Shown here: piece by piece, positions 14,272 through 21,497 of the stretch | Layout: every line of letters starts with the position of its first letter | How positions within the stretch are numbered: the stretch's first letter is position 1 | Assembly: GCA_041739275.1 (NCBI GenBank) | Contig: JBGSOF010000006.1 | Coordinates: forward strand, 1 to 25,339 | Length of the DNA stretch: 25,339 nucleotides | Reading direction: 5' to 3' | From: WGMI01 sp041739275 | GTDB taxonomy: Bacteria > Bacteroidota > Bacteroidia > Flavobacteriales > Schleiferiaceae | Notes under the pieces: model-generated | What the model was told of the DNA's origin: nothing | What the model saw: the letters and a program-made list of their open reading frames with translations, nothing else | Database searches by the model: none | Program-made: the position numbers and the translations under genes

Positions 14272-15205
14272 ATGTCTCTTTTGTTACCAAGCACTTTCCC
14301 CAGACGAAGACACATTTCATTCGCTCTGTGCGAAGAGAATATTCGGAATTCACGAACAACCCGAGCTTCCTGTTACAGAGAATGATCTCCTCAAACTCGC
14401 AAAAGAACTCATTCAAAACAGGACTTCTCTAACCGGTGTACAGGCAAAGATATCTCTTCATTTAAATGACACCGAGCAGATCGAGACGAAGCATCGATTC
14501 ACCATCGTAGGTCTTTGGGGAGAATATATTTTGAAACCGTCCTCTGCAGACTATGCTCAACTGCCGGAGGTGGAAGATCTCAGCATGCATCTCGCCCAAA
14601 TTGCGGGAATTAAAACAGCCGAGCATTGCCTCATTCCATTAAAATCAGGCTCTCTGGCGTATATAACCAAGCGAATGGACCGCGACGGAAATCGAAAGTG
14701 GGCCATGGAAGATATGTGTCAACTCTCCGAGCGTCTCACCGAAGAAAAATACAATGGAAGCTACGAGCAAATCGCAAAAGTTATCTCAAAATTTTCGACT
14801 CAACCTGGGCTGGATTTGATCTTTTTCTATGAAATTGTGCTCTTCTCTTTTCTAACTGGAAACGCCGACATGCACTTGAAGAATTTTTCATTAATTGAAA
14901 GAGACAAACAAGGGATGATTCTTTCTCCCGCATACGATTTGGTGAACACCACCTTAGTTAACCCTTCCGATAGAGAAGAACTTGCGTTAACCTTAAACGG
15001 AAAAAAGAGGAGAATCTCAAAAGACGATTTTAAGGCTGCCATGTACCGATCTGGTTTAAATGAAAATCATCAAAGAAGCGTGCTTGTAAAATTGAAGAAT
15101 TCCCTCTCCAAGTGGGACGACTTCATCGATCAGAGTTTCTTGACTGATGATTTCAAACACGCGTACAAAGAGATCATCGCACGTCGAGCAAAAGTCATTT
15201 TTTAA
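14261..15205 (+). CDS. hipT: HipT-like Ser/Thr kinase toxin
   Basis: The 314-aa protein is the kinase body of HipA without the N-terminal subdomain. Visible are the Gly-rich loop region with SLTGVQAK (S56, near the autophosphorylation sites of this family), the ATP-binding lysine in GEYILKP (K92), the catalytic loop GNADMHLKNFSL (D203, N208) and the metal-binding SPAYD (D226). All key residues are present, so it should be an active kinase. E. coli HipA modifies glutamyl-tRNA synthetase and E. coli HipT modifies tryptophanyl-tRNA synthetase; the target here is unknown. The N-terminus has CLFC and a further Cys (HSLC), which could bind zinc. The gene is notably AT-rich, suggesting transfer. It is convergent with the DUF1801 gene, with five bases between. 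Confidence 0.9.
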   Translation: MMNKCLFCYQALSPDEDTFHSLCAKRIFGIHEQPELPVTENDLLKLAKELIQNRTSLTGVQAKISLHLNDTEQIETKHRFTIVGLWGEYILKPSSADYAQLPEVEDLSMHLAQIAGIKTAEHCLIPLKSGSLAYITKRMDRDGNRKWAMEDMCQLSERLTEEKYNGSYEQIAKVISKFSTQPGLDLIFFYEIVLFSFLTGNADMHLKNFSLIERDKQGMILSPAYDLVNTTLVNPSDREELALTLNGKKRRISKDDFKAAMYRSGLNENHQRSVLVKLKNSLSKWDDFIDQSFLTDDFKHAYKEIIARRAKVIF

Positions 15206-15210
15206 GCTCT

Positions 15211-15621
15211 TCAACCGCTCCTCAATCCCTCGCGCAGTTCAAAATCGACGCGTTCGGCATCAGTCAAAAGATCTCTGAGACGAGATTCGTCTTGAGCCGT
15301 TAGCTCGATTAAGTCCTTCCAAAAAACTTGTTTGCGGTTGCCGCGATCGAGAAATCCCGTGCGATCGTTCAAGAGAAATCCTTGCACAAAACCGATGCGC
15401 ACCCCTGTATAAGAGGGCTTCTTTCCCCAAACCACCGAGCCAGGCCAGAGAAAGCAAACATCTCGGAAAAGCCTGAAATAAGGCACATTATACGAGACGC
15501 GCTCTGCAGCGCCGGGCAGGCATTCCCGCACCAATTCGCGGCATTGATCGAGCAACTCTGCCTCGGCTGCGGGCAAGAAGTCCATCAGATCTGCGAGCGA
15601 TTGAAAGCGCCTTTCAAACAC
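15211..15621 (-). CDS. DUF1801 (YdhG-like) domain protein
   Basis: This protein of about 136 aa has a DUF1801 fold: a helical start (FLPAAEAELLDQCRELVREC), then ERVSYNVPYFRLF, CFLWPGSVVWGKKPSY, VRIGFVQG and RKQVFWKDLIEL. The family is related to frataxin-like/YdhG proteins and has no settled function. The start is uncertain. I prefer the GTG at 15621 because it keeps the VFERRFQSLADL segment, which resembles homologues; the next ATG is at 15585. The frame also extends upstream to 15837, but that part is antisense to the MFS gene and unlike the family. It lies divergent to the MFS gene. Confidence 0.78.
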   Translation of the reverse strand: MFERRFQSLADLMDFLPAAEAELLDQCRELVRECLPGAAERVSYNVPYFRLFRDVCFLWPGSVVWGKKPSYTGVRIGFVQGFLLNDRTGFLDRGNRKQVFWKDLIELTAQDESRLRDLLTDAERVDFELREGLRSG

Positions 15622-15678
15622 ATCATCAAAACTAAGCTCAAGCCGATGAGCAACACCTGCATAGGCCGCAAATCGACC

Positions 15679-15686
15679 GACCTTTG
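15679..15686 (+). promoter_or_regulatory. Possible -7 box (GACCTTTG) of the MFS gene
   Basis: GACCTTTG fits TAnnTTTG at seven of eight positions and ends four bases before the GTG start, the same geometry as at the DUF1015 and exonuclease genes. If real, the transcript would have almost no leader. Confidence 0.3.
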
Positions 15687-15690
15687 AACC

Positions 15691-16914
15691 GTGAAAATTC
15701 GAGCCGCATCGATCGCAAACTCTTATACCGCGCACTTTCGCGGACTCTCGACCGAATCGTGGATGTTGGCAACGGTCATGCTCATCAACCGAAGCGGGAG
15801 CATGGTGCTGCCGTTTATGGGGCTGTATTTGAGCCAATCTCTGCAGTTCAGCGTAGGCCAGACCGCCGCGGTGCTCAGCCTCTTTGGCATCGGCGCCGCC
15901 ATCGGTTCGCTCGGGGGCGGACTTTTGGCCGACCGAATTGGTTCGTTCCGCGTTCAGTTCTTTAGTCTAAGCCTCGGAGGAGTCGGCTTTATCGGATTCA
16001 GTTTTTTGAAAACCTTCGAACTGATCGCACCGCTCATGTTGATTCTGGCCGTCGTTACCGAAAGCCTGCGGCCCGCAAACACCTCATCGGTGGCACGATA
16101 TGCCAAGCCCGAAAACTTGACCCGAGCCTACAGCCTCAATCGAATGGCCATAAACCTCGGCTTTTCGATCGGCCCTGCGGTAGGCGGAATGCTGGCCGCC
16201 ATTAGCTACCCGCTCTTGTTCTGGTTCGACGGAATTACCTGCATCCTTGCCTCGATCGTTTTCTATTTCTTCTTCCGAAAAAGGCAAGCCCGATCTGAAG
16301 CCCCGAAAAGCCCGGCTTTGGGTCGTTTGATGCTGGTGTTGAGAGATCGCAAATACATGATGTTCCTCCTGGTGTGCGCCGCCTTTGCCGTTTTGTTTTT
16401 CCAATTATTCAGCAGTATTCCGCTGTATTTCAGACAAGAAGTCGGCCTTACCGAAAAAACCATCGGCCTTTTGTTCGCCATCAACGGCCTGCTGGTATTC
16501 GTGGTCGAAATGCCCCTGGTTTCGTGGCTCGGAAGGCGAGTTGGAGGACGCAAATCGATTGCTTCAGGCTTTCTTGCATTGGGAATCAGCTTTTTATGCT
16601 TCACCATAGCCCCAACCTACCTGTGGATGTTGATTGGGATCTTGATACTCAGTCTGGCCGAAATGCTCGCCCTCCCCTTTACCGTGAGCCTCGCCGCCCG
16701 CTTTGCACCCGACCAAATTCGAGGAAGCTATATGGGGATGTTCGCCCTGAGCTTCGCCCTCAGCCATTCGATGGCGCCGGCACTCGGGTTGGGAATCGCC
16801 GACCGCCTCGGATTCTCTTGGCTTTGGTACATTCTGGCAATCCTCTGCCTGCCGCCGATTGCGCTCTTGCTCCGGTTTCGAATTTCATCAACAAAGCCCA
16901 CCGAGGCGGGTTAA
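15691..16914 (+). CDS. MFS family transporter
   Basis: The 407-aa integral membrane protein is of the major facilitator superfamily with about 12 hydrophobic segments in two halves and a short loop near residues 195-210 (FRKRQARSEAPKSPALGR) between them. The loop after segment 2 has GGGLLADRIG, a form of the MFS motif A that controls conformational switching. It resembles drug/proton antiporter-like or sugar-type exporters; no substrate can be assigned. It starts with GTG, and the residues that follow (MKIRAASIANSYTAHFRGL) are a plausible cytoplasmic N-terminus. Eighty bases separate it from ctaB, so it may be a separate unit. Confidence 0.9.
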   Translation: MKIRAASIANSYTAHFRGLSTESWMLATVMLINRSGSMVLPFMGLYLSQSLQFSVGQTAAVLSLFGIGAAIGSLGGGLLADRIGSFRVQFFSLSLGGVGFIGFSFLKTFELIAPLMLILAVVTESLRPANTSSVARYAKPENLTRAYSLNRMAINLGFSIGPAVGGMLAAISYPLLFWFDGITCILASIVFYFFFRKRQARSEAPKSPALGRLMLVLRDRKYMMFLLVCAAFAVLFFQLFSSIPLYFRQEVGLTEKTIGLLFAINGLLVFVVEMPLVSWLGRRVGGRKSIASGFLALGISFLCFTIAPTYLWMLIGILILSLAEMLALPFTVSLAARFAPDQIRGSYMGMFALSFALSHSMAPALGLGIADRLGFSWLWYILAILCLPPIALLLRFRISSTKPTEAG

Positions 16915-16994
16915 GCATAAAATGCCTTTTCGCGGTGGGCAAACGCGCAGGCCGAAAGCCATTCGATGCGTTCCTTTGCAGCCCGATTGATTCA

Positions 16995-17912
16995 GTGGAT
17001 ACCTCTAAAACGATTTCGCAACCCGCATTGAAGACCGGCTCGATTTTGAGAGAAATCGCGGCCTTGGCCAAGCCCAAATTGTCGAGCAGTGTGGTGTTCT
17101 CGGCGGCGGCGGGCTATTTGATCGGGTTCGAACAATTCAATCTCCTCGACTTCGCGGCGCTGATTTCAGGCGGATTCTTGGTCGTGGCCTCCTCAAACGC
17201 CTACAATCAAATCTGGGAACGCGATGTGGACGCGCTCATGGATCGCACTCGAAGTCGACCCCTGCCCTCAGCCAAACTCTCGGTGAATCAGGCATTCTGG
17301 GCCGCGTCGATCATGGGGATTGCGGGGCTGTTGCTCTTGTATTCCGTCAACCGAATGAGCGCATCCTTCGGTGCCTTGAGCCTGCTCCTCTATGTTTTCG
17401 CCTACACCCCATTAAAGCGCACCGGCTCGTTTGCCGTGTTTGTTGGAGCCATTCCGGGGGCCATTCCGTTCATGCTCGGTTGGGTTGCAGCCCGAAACGA
17501 TTTCGACATTGAATCGGGAACCTTGTTCGCACTGCAGTTCGTGTGGCAATTCCCTCATTTCTGGGCCATTGCGTGGCTCTTGCACGACGATTATGCCAAA
17601 GCAGGGTACAACCTCCTCCCCTCGGGACGCAAAAGCGATTGGTCTGCCTTACAGCCGCTCATCTATTCCTTTGCGCTCCTACCGCTCAGTCTACTCCCCG
17701 CTTTGGGCATCACGGGCAGTTTGATATTGAGCGGCTTTGCATGCATCCCGATCGCATTGGCCGGTGCCGTGATGATCAAAAAAGCGTGGAATTTGTTTCG
17801 CCTACAAGACACCCATTCTGCGAGAGCCTTGCTGATTACGAGCGTGCTCTGGTTGACTGTCGTTCAAATTGTGTACGTTTTAGACCACCTGTTGTATCCG
17901 CTATGGCACTGA
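16995..17912 (+). CDS. ctaB: Protoheme IX farnesyltransferase (heme O synthase)
   Basis: The integral membrane prenyltransferase attaches a farnesyl group to heme b to give heme O, the precursor of the heme cofactor of heme-copper oxidases. The Asp-rich substrate motif is NAYNQIWERDVDALMDRTRSRPLP. The second loop motif is FVWQFPHFWAIAWLLHDDYAKAGYNLLP in outline (QFPHFW, DDYAKAG), and about nine hydrophobic segments follow the family pattern. I place the start at a GTG (16995), which gives 305 aa, the usual size; the frame continues upstream to 16374 but overlaps the MFS gene and is unrelated. A TTCCTTTG -7-like box lies at 16971-16978. Its end overlaps the next gene by 10 bases. Confidence 0.93.
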   Translation: MDTSKTISQPALKTGSILREIAALAKPKLSSSVVFSAAAGYLIGFEQFNLLDFAALISGGFLVVASSNAYNQIWERDVDALMDRTRSRPLPSAKLSVNQAFWAASIMGIAGLLLLYSVNRMSASFGALSLLLYVFAYTPLKRTGSFAVFVGAIPGAIPFMLGWVAARNDFDIESGTLFALQFVWQFPHFWAIAWLLHDDYAKAGYNLLPSGRKSDWSALQPLIYSFALLPLSLLPALGITGSLILSGFACIPIALAGAVMIKKAWNLFRLQDTHSARALLITSVLWLTVVQIVYVLDHLLYPLWH

Positions 17913-18478
17913 GCATCGAAGACCGCAGAAAAGTTTCTCGCCCGCTGTTGTGGTTGGGAATGGCCAGCATGTTGATGGCTTTTGCCGGGCTCACCTCGGG
18001 TTATGTGGTGAGTCGATCGGCCCTGATTGCCGAAGGCCTTTGGACCAGCTTTTCGCTACCCACAGAATTCTTTTGGAGCACGGTGATGATCGCACTCAGC
18101 AGTGTGGCCATGATTCTCGCCCGAGGGCGCATCAAAAAAGACGACACTCCGAACACCACCCGCCTCATTTGGATTGCTTTTGCCCTCGGCGCGGCCTTCG
18201 CGAGCTTTCAATTGCTCGGTTGGCAGTCTTTGGTCGAGTCGAAAATCTTTTTTGCCGACCCAAAAAATACCGCGGGCTCTTGGGTCTATGCAATTTCGGG
18301 CCTGCATTTGGCGCATTTGGCCGCGGGTCTTATTGTGTTGATCGTTACGGGAGTGCGGAGCGCGAATGGCCGTTATAGTCCCGGAAACGAGCACGGATTT
18401 GTCTTGTCGGCCACGTTTTGGCATTTCCTCGGCTTGTTGTGGCTCTATTTGTACTGCTTTATGGCCTTTATTCGCTAA
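17903..18478 (+). CDS. Cytochrome c oxidase subunit III-like protein (short form)
   Basis: The 191-aa membrane protein has five hydrophobic segments and heme-copper oxidase subunit III features: LWLGMASMLMAFAGLTSGYVVSR at the start, ISGLHLAHLAAGLIVLI, and SATFWHFLGLLWLYLYCFMAF at the end, where HFLGLLWLYL is the family's terminal helix. It overlaps the ctaB stop by 10 bases and lies 34 bases before a second, longer subunit III gene. Two consecutive subunit III-like genes are typical of the Bacteroidota oxidase cluster. Subunit III has no redox cofactor and is thought to stabilise the proton-pumping core. The upstream-open frame to 17543 is a shadow of ctaB. Confidence 0.88.
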   Translation: MALSIEDRRKVSRPLLWLGMASMLMAFAGLTSGYVVSRSALIAEGLWTSFSLPTEFFWSTVMIALSSVAMILARGRIKKDDTPNTTRLIWIAFALGAAFASFQLLGWQSLVESKIFFADPKNTAGSWVYAISGLHLAHLAAGLIVLIVTGVRSANGRYSPGNEHGFVLSATFWHFLGLLWLYLYCFMAFIR

Positions 18479-18512
18479 AATTGCACGCCCAAACAAGCCT
18501 AAATCAGCGCAC

Positions 18513-19445
18513 ATGTCCGACCACGCTGTAGCCGCCTCAGGAACAGAAGACAACAACTCCACTCCTCGCCTTTGGGGCGGGGGGAGACAGCCCCTCGGAG
18601 CCAGCTACGGCAAGCTCATGATGTGGTTCTTCCTGCTGAGCGACGCCCTTACCTTTTCAGGATTCTTGACCGCCTACGGTTTGATGCGCTTCAAGTTCAG
18701 CGAGAGCTGGCCGACTGCCGAAGCCGTTTTTACGCACTTCCCCTATGTTCAGGGAGAGCAACCGCTTTTGTACGTGGCCTTGATGACGTTCATTTTGATT
18801 ATGTCTTCGGTGACCATGGTTCTGGCAGTCGACGCCGGACATCGAAATCAGAGGAATTCGGTGATCTTGTGGATGGGTCTTACGATCGTCGGAGGCTTTT
18901 TCTTCTTGGGGTCTCAAGCCTGGGAGTGGTACCACTTCATCATCGGCGACAAAGGCTCAGTTCAGCTCGCAGACGGACGCGTGATGTACGTCGGAAATGC
19001 CGAAGGCAGCCGCATCAGTTTGGCTGAGCTCGTCGAAGGACACGCTTCGCACGGCCATCACGCCCACTACACCGATGCTCAGGTGCGCGAAGCCTTCGAA
19101 AAAAACCAGGGCTTGCAATTGCTATCTCCCGGAAAAGCGGGTGAAACCATTCCGGCCGCGCAGTCAAAAACACTGATTCGCGAAGCCAAAGCCGTTCAAG
19201 GAGCGAACATGACGCGAAATGAATACGGCAGCCCCCTGTTTGCGAATTTCTTCTTCTTTATCACGGGCTTTCACGGTTTCCACGTATTCAGCGGGGTGGT
19301 GATCAACATCGTCATTTTTGTCAACGTCATCATGGGCACGTACGCACGCCGAGGGCATTACGAAATGATCGAAAAAGTGGGCTTGTACTGGCACTTCGTG
19401 GATTTGGTGTGGGTGTTTGTCTTCACCTTCTTCTACCTCGTCTAA
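18513..19445 (+). CDS. Cytochrome c oxidase subunit III (long form, with inserted loop)
   Basis: The 310-aa protein has the subunit III helices LMMWFFLLSDALTFSGFL, LLYVALMTFILIMSSVTMVL, GSQAWEWYHFI, FFFFITGFHGFHVFSGVVIN and YWHFVDLVWVFVFTFFYL. The GFHGFHV and HFVDLVWVF blocks are diagnostic. Between the third and fourth segments there is a soluble insert (about residues 146-230) with a His cluster (GHASHGHHAHY) and a helix-like charged stretch. Such a loop is absent from textbook subunit III. The start at 18513 removes 49 residues that belong to the preceding gene's frame. Subunits I and II are not in the window. Confidence 0.93.
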   Translation: MSDHAVAASGTEDNNSTPRLWGGGRQPLGASYGKLMMWFFLLSDALTFSGFLTAYGLMRFKFSESWPTAEAVFTHFPYVQGEQPLLYVALMTFILIMSSVTMVLAVDAGHRNQRNSVILWMGLTIVGGFFFLGSQAWEWYHFIIGDKGSVQLADGRVMYVGNAEGSRISLAELVEGHASHGHHAHYTDAQVREAFEKNQGLQLLSPGKAGETIPAAQSKTLIREAKAVQGANMTRNEYGSPLFANFFFFITGFHGFHVFSGVVINIVIFVNVIMGTYARRGHYEMIEKVGLYWHFVDLVWVFVFTFFYLV

Positions 19446-19475
19446 CAAACCCATAACTCTAAAATTCAGCCTTCT

Positions 19476-19823
19476 ATGAGCCACGGAATTGGAGAAAGCG
19501 AACATCACGAAAGCCCTGAGGGCACCCGTTGGATTTGGGTCGTATTTTGGATTTTGCTCGGCATTACCGGCGTCGAAGTGGCGCTCGGAATCATCAAGCC
19601 GGCGTTTTTAATGAAGAGCATTCTCGGCACCAGTGCCCTGAACATCCTCTTCATCTTGCTGACCTTGGTCAAGGCCTACTATATCGTCGCGTTCTTTATG
19701 CACCTCAAGTACGAGCGCAAGAATATGATCTGGACGATTTCTCTGCCCGCATTGATCCTGATTCCCTATTTGGCTTTTGTGGTACTCACTGAAGGAGGTT
19801 ATATCAACGGCTTGATGCGTTGA
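19476..19823 (+). CDS. Cytochrome c oxidase subunit IV family protein
   Basis: The 115-aa protein has a charged N-terminus (GESEHHESPEGTR) and three transmembrane segments (WVVFWILLGITGVEVALGI, LFILLTLVKAYYIVAFFMHL, IWTISLPALILIPYLAFVVL). This fits the small bacterial subunit IV (CyoD-like). The K-A-Y-Y-I-V-A-F-F-M-H-L helix is the best-conserved part of the family. It follows subunit III by 30 bases and overlaps the SCO start. Its role is assembly or stability of the oxidase complex. Confidence 0.9.
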   Translation: MSHGIGESEHHESPEGTRWIWVVFWILLGITGVEVALGIIKPAFLMKSILGTSALNILFILLTLVKAYYIVAFFMHLKYERKNMIWTISLPALILIPYLAFVVLTEGGYINGLMR

Positions 19824-20575
19824 AGTCGAATCGGCTCGGGCAAATTGCCCTCCTCGCGGTTCTATTGATCCTTCCGTTCACGGTCTATTACTTCTTTGTT
19901 TATTCGGCCGAAGAGAACTTTTTCATCCGGCTCGAATACGTCGGACCCGGAGAGACTGTGCCTGAAGACGCCACAGACGAAGAAAAGGCCGCGAAGGCCT
20001 ATCGAATTCCCGAATGGAATTTTGTCGATCAAGACGGAAATTCCGTGAGTTCTGAAGATTTCAGGAATAAAATTTACGTGGGCAGTTTCTTTTTTACCCG
20101 CTGCCCGAGCATTTGCCCTGCCATGAATTTTCATGTGCACGAGCTCCAAGAGCGGTTCAAGGGATTCGAAGACTTCCGGATTGTGAGCTTCACCGTCGAC
20201 CCCGCCCACGACAGCGTGCAAGCTCTGAGCCGATACGCTTCGAAAATCAAGGCAGACCCCAAGGTTTGGCGATTTATGACAGGCGAGCGAGATCCGCTCT
20301 ACAAAACGGCCAACGACCATTTGCTCAGCGCCATGGAAGATTCATTGGCCGATGGGGGCTTTCTACATTCTGAACAATTGGTTTTGGTCGATTGGGAAGG
20401 CCGGATTCGATCGCGCAAAGACGACAAAGGAAATGTGGTTGGTACCTATAACTCCCTCGATGCAAACGCCTTGAAAGAACTTCAGGACGACATTAAAGTC
20501 CTGATCGCCGAGTTTGAAAAGCACAAGTCGAAAGCGGAATGGGATCGAGAGAAAGAACGCAGAAAAGCGAATTGA
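19820..20575 (+). CDS. SCO1/SenC family copper chaperone
   Basis: This membrane-anchored thioredoxin-fold protein inserts copper into the CuA site of cytochrome oxidase subunit II or keeps its cysteines reduced. An N-terminal anchor (residues 8-28) precedes the soluble domain. The copper ligands C95 and C99 (RCPSICPAMNF) and H183 (GGFLHSEQ) are all present, so it should be functional. The length of 251 aa is normal; the C-terminus is highly charged. The start is a TTG whose last two bases are the first two of the upstream TGA stop, a tight coupling. It lies in the oxidase cluster, as expected for its role. Confidence 0.93.
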   Translation: MKSNRLGQIALLAVLLILPFTVYYFFVYSAEENFFIRLEYVGPGETVPEDATDEEKAAKAYRIPEWNFVDQDGNSVSSEDFRNKIYVGSFFFTRCPSICPAMNFHVHELQERFKGFEDFRIVSFTVDPAHDSVQALSRYASKIKADPKVWRFMTGERDPLYKTANDHLLSAMEDSLADGGFLHSEQLVLVDWEGRIRSRKDDKGNVVGTYNSLDANALKELQDDIKVLIAEFEKHKSKAEWDREKERRKAN

Positions 20576-20640
20576 GATCGCCGGCCGAACCCAAAGCCCT
20601 TCGAATCGTTTTCTAAAGAGTGCATGTTGAATTTCATTCG

Positions 20641-21195
20641 ATGAAAACAAATCTCCTCCAACTCGAAGCCAACGACAAACGCATTTTGCCGATCATCGCA
20701 GGCACGTCGATTGCCCTGCCCTTAGTGGTCTTGGCTCTGATGCTTTTGCCCGAATCTTGGAGGGCTCAAACGGGGATCGAACCCCATGTGTTGCCCTTGT
20801 TTCACGCGGTAATCAACGGCACCACCGCGGTTCTGTTGCTCGCCGGTCTTCGGTATGCCAAGGCAAAAAAAATCGGGCTTCATCGGCTCTGTATGCTCCT
20901 TGCGCTCGGCCTTTCTGTGGTCTTTCTCGCGAGTTATGTCGTCAGCAAGCTCAGCCACGAACCCGTGCCTTATGGCGGAACAGGGGTTCTTCGAGGGGTG
21001 TACTTCTTCATCCTCATCAGCCATATTGCCTTGACGCTCCCGCTCGTTCCCCTGGCCTTGCTCAGCGTGTACAGAGCGTTTACGGCAGAGTATGAAAAGC
21101 ACAAACGCCTGGTGCGGTTTACCTTTCCCATTTGGATGTACGTCGCGGTGACGGGGGTGCTCGTCTATCTATTCATGGCGCCTTATTATGCTTAA
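20641..21195 (+). CDS. DUF420 family membrane protein
   Basis: The 184-aa protein has about five hydrophobic segments with conserved histidines in or near them: PLFHAVINGT, IGLHRLCML, SKLSHEPV and ISHIALTL. DUF420 proteins are repeatedly found with cytochrome oxidase genes and are related to the CtaM-type assembly proteins needed for some heme-copper oxidases; a direct role in copper or heme delivery is likely but unproven here. The ATG at 20641 is chosen; a GTG at 20620 would add seven residues. The end overlaps the next gene by eight bases. Confidence 0.9.
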   Translation: MKTNLLQLEANDKRILPIIAGTSIALPLVVLALMLLPESWRAQTGIEPHVLPLFHAVINGTTAVLLLAGLRYAKAKKIGLHRLCMLLALGLSVVFLASYVVSKLSHEPVPYGGTGVLRGVYFFILISHIALTLPLVPLALLSVYRAFTAEYEKHKRLVRFTFPIWMYVAVTGVLVYLFMAPYYA

Positions 21196-21439
21196 AATAA
21201 GACTCTTAACGATCTGTCTAATTATTCTGAGCCATGTGCAAACCTTTGCGCAGTGCTCTATGTGTCGGGCGGTGACAGAATCTAGCCGTCAAGCCGGCGG
21301 TGGATGGGCAGATGGTTTGAACAATGGCATCCTCTACCTCATGGCCTTTCCATATCTCTTGATGGGGGTGATTGGGATAGCCTGGTATCGTCACAAAAAA
21401 GTGCAAAATAGGGCTCAAGCCACAGCGCCTCGATCGTAG
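21188..21439 (+). CDS. Small secreted/membrane protein with CSMC motif
   Basis: The 83-aa protein begins with a signal peptide-like segment (IRLLTICLIILSHVQTFAQ), followed immediately by a CSMC pair (AQCSMCRAVTESS), then an ILYLMAFPYLLMGVIGIAWY membrane helix and a basic tail. Proteins of this look recur in Bacteroidota beside DUF420 and SCO genes; I know of no assigned function. The exported CxxC next to a copper-handling cluster makes a metal-binding or thiol role plausible, which is inference only. It overlaps the DUF420 gene by eight bases and is the last gene of the respiratory block. Confidence 0.82.
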   Translation: MLKIRLLTICLIILSHVQTFAQCSMCRAVTESSRQAGGGWADGLNNGILYLMAFPYLLMGVIGIAWYRHKKVQNRAQATAPRS

Positions 21440-21465
21440 TCGCACTGCGCGCTGTTCGCTTTGGT

Positions 21466-21473
21466 TATCTTTG
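21466..21473 (+). promoter_or_regulatory. Candidate -7 promoter box TATCTTTG of the tolC-like gene
   Basis: TATCTTTG fits the Bacteroidota -7 consensus TAnnTTTG exactly and lies 24 bases before the ATG at 21498. It supports a separate transcript for the efflux genes and argues against a TTG start at 21471. A -33 TTTG at proper distance is not clear. Confidence 0.45.
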
Positions 21474-21497
21474 GGCGCGGCCGTAGCCCCAAACCTG

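Noticed and set aside
16374..16994. N-terminal extension of ctaB
   Set aside because: It overlaps the MFS gene in another frame and would make the enzyme 207 residues too long.
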